Source of the DNA: Azolla caroliniana
Taxonomy: Eukaryota > Polypodiophyta
DNA: 64,000 nt
Assembly (NCBI GenBank): GCA_043228905.1
Contig: JBHGNT010000018.1
Span: forward strand, 17,360,001-17,424,000
Reading direction: 5' to 3'
Each line of letters starts with the position of its first letter. The first letter of the stretch is position 1. This document shows, one piece after another, positions 54,857 to 64,000 of the stretch. Both the position numbers and the translations under genes were made by a program. Under the pieces are notes generated by a model. That model worked only from the letters and a program-made list of their open reading frames with translations. It ran no database searches and was not told the DNA's origin.

Positions 54857-57039
54857 ATGGCTCCTGCTGGCGTAGACAGAGATACCCAAATCATTCCTAA
54901 TGATGAATTCGCAGGATTACTATTACATGAGACGGAAGTGGAAGACTTCCAACAGTTGGTGCTTCAATTGCTCCACCAAACAGAAGATGATGAATCAATC
55001 AGGGTTGACTCCTTGGAACTTCCCGTCACATCAACGTCCCACGACAATGTGGACATATATGCAGATGAGCTGGAGCAATTCCTGCTCCTGCACCAGGAAA
55101 ATCAAGAGATACCTGAAGCTCTGACATCCGCAGGTCCATTAGGAGCTTCCAATATCAATAAATGTGTGCGAATAAAAATAGTAAACATGTTTCTGAAATG
55201 TTTATGCACGATACAGCTGCAGCGGGTTCCACAGAATCTCCCGTCACATCTGTCTGCATAATTGAAGACAGTCGTGAAGATCCACCAGCTCTGAGATCAG
55301 CAGGTGAATTAGGAAACTCCTGCTTTCCCATTCTGTTAATATATGCAGAGACCCAATACCTAAATCATTTTCTAACTTATATCATGACGTTGCAGCTGGG
55401 CAAATCAATATGGGCAAATGACTAAATCATTTTCTAACTTGTATATAGATTATGAAGCTGGAGCTGGTTCTACAGGGCCTCCTATCACATCAATTTCAGA
55501 TATGTATGCAGGGGATCTGGAGGAGCAATTATTACGCCTTCTTGAGGAAGACCAAGAAATAATCGAAGGGATTCCTGAATATCCTTCCCCAGCGACATCA
55601 GCAGGTGAATTAATAGCTTCTGCTCATAACTGCAATGTCAATATAATGCATCGATAAATTGAGTACATAACTTTCTAACTTATATTAGATCGTAAAGCTG
55701 CAGCTGGTTCTATAGAGGCTCCCATCAGACCATTTGCTGACAATTATGTAGAGGAGGTAGGGCTTAATGAAGATCATGAAAGAATTGAATGGAATTTTGA
55801 ATATCCTCCAGCTCAGACATCAGAAGGTGAATTTGTAGTTTCTGGGCATAAGTACAATCTCAGTCAATATGGGCAAATGACTAAATAATCTTCTAACTAT
55901 TATATAGATCATGATGCTGCAGTTGGTTCTACAGAGCCACCCATCACATCATTTTCGGATATATATGCAGAGGATCTGGAGCAGCAATTACTGCTCCTAC
56001 TTGATGAAGACCATGAAATAATGGAAAGGGGTCCGGAATATCCTCAGGCAGTAGCGACATCAGCAGGTGAATTAGTAGCTTCTGCTCATAACTACAATGT
56101 GAATAGGGAGTGCATTGGTAAATTGACTCCATAACCTTCTAACTTATAATAGATCGTAACGCTGCAGTTGGTTCTACAAAAGCTCCCATGAATAATGCTC
56201 AAGATGATTTTCTACTTGAAGAGCTGCAGCAGCAGACAAATGGCACAACCATGATTGAGGTGATGAAGGCAGAGTTGGCTGCGATCCTGCTAAATGCCGA
56301 AGGCGGGTTGAAGAAGAGGCTGAGCGCACCAATGACGACTACCCAATTCAAGGTGTTGGACGCCTTTTTCAAGATTGGTCTGCCTACATTACCATTATGC
56401 CCTCATTGCAAGACGAATGTCCACGTAGAATTCCGATATTTTAACAACCGAACGAAGACTCGGTTGGTTCAGCCTCGCTTCGGCTGCAAGGTGTGCTTTG
56501 CACCACCCCATTCTCCGGAGAAAGAATGGAACCAGCAAAAGCAGGAGGAGAATGTGAATAATAGGAAGAAGCTCGAGTTTACTCTTCACCAAGAGGAATT
56601 GGAAGTGCTGGTTGGTGCCTGGGGAGGGCTTCACGCGCTGGTGCAACGTTTCTGGTCGATGCCACATGTCATCGAAGTTCTGGAGGCCAACAAATTTATT
56701 CTGTGTAGCAGCCGCCGCCGCAAGTCTGAGAGTCCAACCAATTCATCGCCAAAGAGGAAGAGGAGATCGTGGGAGTCGAAGCAGGTCAATGATGGTGGTA
56801 GTACTGCTGAGAACATGATTGATCATCAGATGCCTCCTATTAGAGATCATCATGATGAGGATATGTTGTGGATGGAATCTTTTAATTCCATCATCGCAGC
56901 AGAGAGGCTAGGTAGTAGTTCTGCTGCCTATAGCCCTAGAAATACTAATCCTAACAATAATGATAGTGATTGGTATCATGATTACTATATGAGTTGCAGC
57001 AACCTGAACAATAACAACATTGCTGCTTTCACTTGGTAA
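54857..57039 (+). CDS. Dof-like modular exon-array gene, copy B (open throughout)
   Basis: Predicted exons are 54857-55133, 55223-55303, 55464-55604, 55704-55826, 55923-56066 and 56168-57039, giving 545 residues. All junctions are phase 1 and all internal exons are multiples of three. Exon 1 encodes an acidic, Leu-rich N-terminus with an alpha-like end. Exons 2, 3 and 5 are alpha modules (GSTGPPITSISDMYAGDLEE type); exon 4 is a beta module (GSIEAPIRPFADNYVEE type). The last exon encodes a finger CPHC-X25-CKVC (56398-56496) with FRYFNN and QPRF inside, resembling Dof FCYYNN and QPRYFC. A KRKRR basic patch, likely a nuclear signal, and an Asn/Ser-rich end follow. The standard Dof tail (WTxGGxLRNVPVGGG) is absent and the loop is four residues longer. 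The likely role is a nuclear DNA-binding regulator, by inference. Confidence 0.65.
55223..56066 (+). repeat. Exon array of copy B, one beta exon deleted
   Basis: The order is alpha (81 bp), lost beta, alpha (141), beta (123), alpha (144). At about 55395-55410 the start of the missing beta exon (GCAGCTGG) runs directly into GCAAATCAATATGGGC from the following intron, so the exon body was deleted. Introns are 89, 160, 99, 96 and 101 bp. Confidence 0.75.
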
Positions 57040-58563
57040 CTATCTTCTCAACTACATTAATATAATTACCAAGTTTGCTCACAAAGGGGTTGATCTGCTG
57101 ATGATGTTTGATATCGTTAAATGTTTGATGTTATATATAGATAAAGGTTTGACCTGCTTACTTTTACAATGATCAGTCATTAATTCTTTTCTTATATTTA
57201 TTTTACGGCTACTTGATTGCAGTACATATATACATGATATGATGTGTTCCTTGCAATTCTTTGTTTCTTAATCGCATCCATTACTTCTGTTAAACTCTTC
57301 TTTTCATAACTGATTATCAACTGCATCTTCTTCTTCCAGAAATACGGGTTAGGTTTTTGTTAATTCATTAAAGAAGGCATTTCAGCTAAATATATATGTA
57401 TAACACATTCTATTTGCTCTTGCTCCTGGAAATCTTCAGTTCAGTATAACCCCCCCACAGGTCAAACGACAGACTGAAATGTACAATAATTTTAAACTTT
57501 GAAATTTTCAATGCTTGCAGGAGGATGCAAGGTGTGGTAATGTCTTTACTGTTGATATACAATATGGTAGCCATGGAATTATACAATTACCCTGTATTGT
57601 TAAAGATACAATATGGTAACCTTGCAGTCATAGCATCTGGTGACTCTGGAATATGGAACCACCTCATAACATCTAGCCGTGATTGTTTCACATCCAATAT
57701 GTCTGTTCAAGCTGCAAATACCATACCGCGTATAGTATCCAATATGCTCTGTGTTGTATCTTGAACTTCGCAACCACCATCATATAATTGAGGGAGAGTG
57801 GCTGAGCAAATCCATGAGTCCTGCAGAGATCATGGATGGGGTTGCTGGCCGTGTCAACCATGCCATCTCTACACTTGAAATGCTGATGTTGATTCTTATT
57901 ATTTCAACATCTGGACCAAGCCAGGTGGTGCCCATACAGTATGTGGCTCAAAAGTCTGCCTGATATCATTTCCTTTGCAATGCAGACAGAGCTCACAAGA
58001 ATAGGTCTGTCATAGAAAGAAGAGAAGTGGAGCCACATGAGGAGAAGAAGTAGTAACAGCAGAAGTAGGGGAAAGAAAGAAAAAGTATGCAGGAAAGAAA
58101 GAAGAAGTATGCAAGATTTGGACTGATGATGATGATGATGATGATGGTATGAAATCTGCAGCTGTTTTGATCTGGGGCAGCTCCAACAAGAACCATAGAA
58201 TCCTTCCTTGCTGTTGTGACCTGTGTAGCAACTCCAGCTGAGAATAATTAATTCTAACTGTAAATAAATTAGTTATATGGGCAGCAAGAAGGAGGTGCTG
58301 ATTGCAGCAAGAAGCAATGTATATGATTTTGGAAATCGTAATTTTTAGATTTTCCCTAAGATGGTCTTGTTTTGCTGAAGCCCAAATATCATGGAAGGAT
58401 ATGTATACATATTTGCATGACTCCCTAGAATAAAGTAGGACATTTGGCCTTAGGATTGATGCAACCAGGGACGTGTTCTCAGAAGATATAGCTCCAACAA
58501 TCATTTGTGATCACGTCCATTATGACCGCAAGACATGTAGAATTTGCATTTTATCTTATTTGC
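57040..58563 (+). other. 3' flank of copy B
   Basis: The sequence is homologous to 32920-34430 downstream of copy C, except for the gag fragment present only there. An AGAAGTATGCA duplication and a (GAT)n tract lie at 58080-58146. No credible gene is visible. Confidence 0.6.
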
Positions 58564-58883
58564 GTGAATAAATTACAATCTCATAATCATGTTTATCAAT
58601 AAGGTCATTTGGGTGTGATTTTGAAGAGTGATTTCAACGCAATGGATTAAAGATATCGGAGACTTGAATTGAGTGGAAACAAAATCAACATCATGTGGGA
58701 AGCATTTAAGGTTTACCATAACGTATATTGTGTGGTTAGTGCATATATGGAGCCAACATCTACCATTGATGGATGTTGACATATTGACCCTTTGAGCCCT
58801 TATTGAGGAGGGCAAAGCCCATAGTAAGGGGATTTATTGTTGATTTGTGGATTTCTAAAAAAACCTTGACAATGAGACATGCT

Positions 58884-59330
58884 CGCAGCTCATGCAACAA
58901 TTAGATGCCCTCAACATCCTTATAAATATGCAATGGGGAATCTATCATTGCATGACTATGGTATCAGAAACAGAGCGGTCTCATGGTGGTCAGATGATGT
59001 GGGTAGCACAATTGAAGTAAAACAAGGATACCGTTTGTTACCTACTCTCTTTGGTCTTTATATAGATGAGGTGTCACATTACATAGAGAGATTGAACAAT
59101 CCAAGAGCATGGCTAGCATATATATCCATACAAATATTACTATATGTTGATGATATTGTGTCGATGGATAGATTGATAGCATGTATATCCATATAAATAT
59201 CTGTTGGGGATATTATGTTGTTGACACCCCCGAAAAGACTACAAAGGTATCGAAATGCCTTAAAAGTATTTTGTATGGATAAAGATATCTAAATAAAACT
59301 AAAGTGATGGTATTTAATGCAACACGAGCA
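58884..59330 (+). pseudogene. LINE reverse transcriptase fragment, copy 2
   Basis: It carries IEVKQGYRLLPTLFGLYIDE and LLYVDDIV as in 6232-6690, with the same Cys to Tyr change. The sequence before AGCTCATGCAACAATTAG differs between the copies (58816-58880 versus 6196-6230), so one of them was altered there after duplication. Confidence 0.75.
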
Positions 59331-59360
59331 TGAGGAACAAGATCAACCCCATAATTCTTC

Positions 59361-61418
59361 GTGGGTGAGGAAAAGGTAGCATACGCACAATCCTCCAAGC
59401 ACCAAAGAATCCTTCTTGGAAGAGGAAAAGGTGGATCTCCGGACCTGAGTTCTAACGATGAGGTCAGCGAGGCTAAAATGCCTCCGGATGACAATGAAAT
59501 CAAGACCCTCGACGAGAGTCCGATTTCATTTAGGCTAAGTGGACCGAACGAGCGACTGGGTTGGTTTGACCAGTCCAAAGAAGAGTCGGCGAGTAGTGGA
59601 GACTCAGCCGTGCATTCCCTGCGCAGGAAGCCAAGGAGACGGTTTACGCGAAAGGAAAAAGGGAAGAAGAAGATGCTGGAGTACGGCACGGATAAGGGCA
59701 AGTCGGATCGACACAAATCCGACTACGAGAAGAGAGATGACGGACCTTCGAGAGCGAAGTCCACGTCAGCCAAGAAAGCCTCAACATCGGCTAATGAGCA
59801 ATTACGTCGATCTACCCGCCAGAAGAACCTTGTTGTGCGGTTCGAATACAACGAGTACATGGCGCATCACTATGCATACATGACACATGTAGCGGAAGTG
59901 GGTGAGCCGGAGAGCTACGCAGAAGCGGCGAAGGACACAAATTGGCATGCCGCAATGGAGGAAGAGATGCGCGCATTGGCGAAGAATGAAACCTAGGACC
60001 TAGTAGACGCACCGAAGGGTGTGAAGCCGATCGGATGTAGGTGGGTGTACAAGGTCAAGTACAACACTAACGGCTCGATCAACTGATACAAGGCCCGGTT
60101 AGTAGCGAAAGGCTATGCGCAGCAATACGGCATCAACTACGATGAGATGTTTGCGCCAGTCGCAAAGATGACGACCGTCCGTGTTTTGCTTGAGGTAGCT
60201 ACGGCGAAGGGGTGGCACTTACATCAGATGGATGTCAAGAATGCGTTCCTGTAAGGCGAGCTTGAGGAACAGGTGTACATGGTACAACCCCCCGGATTTC
60301 ACTTCGAAATGAACACCTTGGCGGTCTACCGGTTGAAGAAGAACCTTTACGAACTAAAGCAAGCCCCACGTGCTTGGAACAGGAAAATCACTCAGCGATT
60401 GCGTCGGATGGGATTTGCAACGTCCAAATCGAACTCTTCCCTGTTCATTCGGCAAGGTTGACTCGGGCCGGTTAGTATTTTACTTTATGTTGATGACTTG
60501 GTCATCACCGGCGCCGACCTAGGTGAAATTGACCGTGTAAAGCTCCAGCTTGCGGCATCGCTGGACATGAAGGACCTGGGGGACCTTCACTACTTCCTCG
60601 GGATCGAAGTGATCCGTACCCCCAAAGGCATATTGATCAACCAACGACATTACGTGTTGGGTATGCTCTTCAAGTTTGGGATGGCAGATTGTAAGTCAGT
60701 CTCGACTCCTCTAGATAGAACCGTCAAGCTTCGCCCCGACTTTGGAAAGGTTTGCGACCCAACGAGGTTCCTACAGATTGTCGGAAGCCTCATCTACTTG
60801 ACTATCACTCGACCAGACCTCAGTTAGTCGGTCGGTGTGATTAGTCAGTTCATGGTGCGGAAAACTGAGGAGCCCCTACAGTGCGCACAACGCATACTCT
60901 GGTACGTCAGTGGCACAAAGGACGAGGGCCTACTATATCGGACCGATATTGCCGCGCAGTTAGTCAGTTACACCGATGTTGATTGGGCCGGAAACGCCGG
61001 CGATTGGCGATCCACATCCGGATTCGCGTTCTCTCTTGGGAGTGCTGCGATCGCGTGGAGTAGCAAGAAGCAGCCGACAGTTGCATTGTTGAGCACCAAA
61101 GCCGAGTATAGAGGAGCCGTTGTCGCAACATGCGAAGCCATCTGGCTGAAACGGCTACTTAAGGATTTGCGGATGGAGGTGTCCGATCCGACGACGATCT
61201 ATTGCGACAACCTCAGCAACATCCAATTAGCGAAGAACCCTATCTTCCACGCCCAGACTAAGCACATTGAGGTGCACTACCACTTTGTCCACGAGCGTGG
61301 CCTCTCTGGTGAAGTCGAACTTCAGTATGTTCCAATGGCTTGGCAGACTGCCGACATTTTCACCAAGCCTCTTGGTCTTGACAAGTTGTGGCAATTCTCA
61401 GGTGCATTTGGGTTGTGA
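59361..61418 (+). pseudogene. Decayed Copia pol (RT and RNase H), segmental copy 2
   Basis: The reading runs from the linker (SPISFRLSGP, STRQKN) through LYELKQAPRAW and LLYVDDLVIT to DVDWAGNAG, IYCDNLSNIQ and ADIFTKPL, ending at 61418. Stops lie near 59994, 60085, 60252, 60460 and 60825. The 60460 stop (CGA to TGA) is unique to this copy; the four others are shared with copy 1. RNase H is intact here, unlike copy 1. Confidence 0.85.
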
Positions 61419-61785
61419 CACCTTGATGTGCTGAACTTGAGGGGGAGAGAAGTCCCGGAAGACCACATAAGGGAGCAGGAAAGGAGCAGAAGAGACCATG
61501 ACGCCGAGTCGGATGACGAATTCGATTTCGGGTCGGTTGAAGAAGCCGAGGGCGGATCCACGAAAGAGTTCAAAAGCGGACGTGAGGGCAGCAGTCGAAT
61601 GAAAGAGCCGAAGCCAACCAAGCATGGGGGAGATGAAGCTAACTCGAATGAGAGCGAAGACCGATCAGAGGAAGCCGATTCGGTTCGGAGACGCCGAATC
61701 AACCGAGGGCCAAGCGTAAGAAAGGGCAACCGAAGAGGCGCCAACACCGCGACAACAAGGGAGCTGAGAAGTGCTTGAGGGGGAG

Positions 61786-62175
61786 TGTTGCAATACAAGC
61801 TCAACATTGGCCGGATCGGCTGTGCAAGCTAAGAACCGGATCGGTTGGGACCGATCAGTTAGGCCAAACCGGGTGCACAAACTGGTGCGCAACAAGAAGT
61901 CGGAGCGATGCGTAAACCGCGAGGCCGTTGGAAAGATATTACGCGTAGGAATATATTTTGGAAGTTAGTGTGAAGCTCATTTATGAGCATTGAAGTACGC
62001 GTCAATACTTCTGTTAGTCCATATGGACTTGTATAAAAGTGCTCATTGAGCACATTCTATGTACAAACTGAGTATTATTTTTTGAACAAATTGTGTGTGT
62101 GTGTCCAAGCTCTCCATTAAACCTGTGTTTTCCTACGTTCTGCTTCTGTTGCTTCCGCATGTTGTTCTTTTCACA
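61786..62175 (+). repeat. 3' LTR of the decayed Copia, copy 2
   Basis: A 390-bp LTR, TGTTGCAATAC to TTCTTTTCACA, preceded by the polypurine tract TTGAGGGGGAG. A TGTATAAAAG box lies near 62031. Confidence 0.8.
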
Positions 62176-62319
62176 AAATTAAACAAGGGAAAGACAACTT
62201 AGTAGAGATCAAGATCGAGAATTGAACAATACACCGAGAGAGAGAGAGAGACTCAAAGAAGTAGACAATGTCACTGTATTATTCCTAAAGTTACTACAAA
62301 ATGACAGCACTCACATCAT

Positions 62320-62455
62320 CATCATGACTTGAGGAATGTGTTTCTTTTGTTTGATGGAATTGGAACATAGTATGTGTTTCCTTTGTTCCATTTGAATTGG
62401 TGTGTAGGGTGGGATTGAGTTTGTAGGGTGCCATTGGAGGCCAATTGTGATATTT
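62320..62455 (-). pseudogene. Remnant of the UGT-like repeat, truncated by deletion
   Basis: This matches 9780-9907 and then jumps to sequence equal to 10320 onward. The conserved HINPFLHL-coding part is deleted, leaving only the 3' portion of the minus-strand frame. Confidence 0.6.
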
Positions 62456-64000
62456 TGCTACTGTACATACATTAAGAATGTTGTATAATATTTAGCTCCT
62501 GAGAAGGGTTCTATACTTTAGTAAAGTTAGTTACGGAAAGGGGATGAGAGAAATATTGTTGTATTTCCTATTTTTCTGAACAGAACTGACGAAGGAAATA
62601 GAATGTCAATTTGCTAACCTAGGCTTCTGAACATACAATGTAGGGCCATCACAATTATCCTCAATGCTTTGTTCCTGTTTTTATTATTATGAATTATGAA
62701 CAATTTGTAAGTTGGAGTTTGCCATTGCATGCAACAATACAAAGGTGTTAGATTAGAACACAGAATGACCAACCATGAATGGGTACTAATTCGTAACCAT
62801 GCAGGAAAAATGTGGTATTTAACTCACACATTGGTAGACAATGGTGGAAGCCACAATAAATTTGCATTGGAGACATGACCACGATTTTCCTGTGGTAAAA
62901 ATACATTTCAAGCACAACATGCACAATAACTTCCAATGGCGTCGAGTCGTACCTAGTGCTGGCGCGCTCGCTACAAGAGTTGACCCACCACAAGACAGAG
63001 TCTCGACGTAGTGAACAAGATGATGAAATGAGGGTAGCTATGCCTCTTATTTATAGCGATACCCAAGGCCCCCAAGCAAGTTCACACTTGGCCTAATGGG
63101 TTGTCTCAATCCCGAGGATTAAAAGTAATCCTCCCCTTCTTTACGCTCTCGTTTAACCCTCACACTTATCCACATGTATAGAATGCATAGTCTAAGTGAC
63201 ATATTGTATCTAGGATGAAGATTTTAATGGAAGATTGGATCAATGCAACTGAATTGAATAAATTAATATGCTAACATGATCCCATTCCTTCTTATTGATA
63301 GCCCAATGTGATCTACCATACGTGCATTCGCATTCGAGAATGATTCAATGAAACGTGTATGGTAAATCATTTCAAAGTTGGGAAAAAAATAAAGATTGGA
63401 ATTTCAAAAAAATAACTATGGTCTATCTTATATATTGATTGAATAAAAAATTGAAAGTTCAAAACTTAGGAATTACTTAACTACTAAACATTAGAAAGCA
63501 CAAACATAAAAATCAAATAATTCAAAGACATAATTGTATTGATGATGAGCTCATCTTGCAATTATCGATTTTCTCATCTTGCAACTAGTGAAGGTATCAA
63601 TTTCTTCACTTTAGAACTTTACAAAAAAATGAGTATGAACTATAGAGATTGAATAAAAAGATGTCATTATACATTATAATCAAATGTTCAAAAACTCATA
63701 AAACGTATAAGAAAACATGAGGCTAACATAAAAATTTATTATGACATCACACTAAAGAGAGAGAGATAGGGAGAAAATTGGAATTCGAACCCAAGACATA
63801 CATAAGTGATAGTAGCACAACAACTTACCACTAGGGTGAGCTCATCATCAATAACACAAAAGGATAAATAAGAAAAAACAAGAAACACCTAAATTTCCCG
63901 TTTCAAACGTTTGTATGCTTGCATGAACACGTTTATTACTTTATATGGATCTAACCATCTCTCAAAACAAACTTGGAGAAGGTAACAATGTGTGAATTTA
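62456..64000. other. AT-rich noncoding tail
   Basis: Collinear with 10320-11873. No credible gene is visible. Confidence 0.6.

Larger units (their letters stand above)
58564..64000 (+). repeat. Segmental duplication, copy 2 (continues past the window)
   Basis: Collinear with 5945-11873 and still matching at the last base, so the true right end lies outside. It lacks about 410 bp of the UGT-like region present in copy 1. Confidence 0.85.

Noticed and set aside
54857-57039. Calling copy B a standard Dof transcription factor
   Set aside because: The Cys spacing is four residues too long and the conserved segment after the finger is absent, so only Dof-like is justified.
1-64000. tRNA or rRNA genes
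   Set aside because: I saw no cloverleaf with A and B box sequences and no conserved rRNA blocks; a covariance-model scan would be needed to exclude short or degraded copies.

Overview
The window looks like repeat-dense nuclear DNA of a land plant. The evidence is Ty1/Copia elements with an initiator-Met tRNA primer site, plant-type GT-AG introns with CTAAC branch-like sequences, abundant (GA)n, (TG)n and (CT)n tracts, and fragments resembling Dof zinc fingers, a plant UDP-glycosyltransferase N-terminus and a class IV histone deacetylase exon. No rRNA, tRNA, prokaryotic operon or CRISPR array is visible. The species cannot be fixed from the sequence.

The most notable content is an unfamiliar gene family present as three large copies: A (1-2218, minus, cut by the window edge), B (54857-57039, plus, open throughout) and C (24017-32919, plus, broken). 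Each copy has a first exon, then a tandem array of small exons, then a long last exon. The array exons alternate between two types: alpha, about 141 bp, and beta, about 123 bp. Every array exon has a length divisible by three and sits between phase-1 introns, so units can be gained or lost without changing frame. The last exon encodes a Dof-like CX2C-X25-CX2C zinc finger and a basic KRKRR stretch. A fold-back of two shorter fragments of the last exon lies at 43203-43980.

Layout. 1-2770: copy A and its upstream flank. 2940-5000: inverted partner of about 50600-52440. 5063-5286: hexamer array. 5945-11873: first copy of a segmental duplication holding a LINE fragment and a decayed Copia with its 3' LTR. 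12500-16885: simple repeats, a duplicated 0.4 kb piece, an HDA2-like exon and a palindrome-bearing tandem repeat. 16886-23317: an old Copia whose middle is replaced by a LINE. 23455-32919: copy C, split in exon 2 by a Copia element with identical LTRs and a 5-bp target duplication. 33790-38430: gag, LINE and solo-LTR fragments, one LTR with a 4 x 204-bp internal array. 38428-43010: Copia scraps, UGT-like fragments and duplicated HDA2-like fragments. 46284-50498: an older Copia whose centre holds a DNA-methyltransferase-like gene fragment with an intron. 50499-54370: the right partner of the left-end inverted repeat. 54371-57039: copy B. 58564-64000: second copy of the segmental duplication, still continuing at the window end.

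Only copy B, and copy A as far as it is visible, look like functional host genes. Almost everything else is mobile-element sequence or decayed duplicated gene fragments. The elements matter because they broke copy C, may have carried gene fragments, and mark the order of the duplications. Exon boundaries given here come from reading splice sites and frame and have no transcript support.
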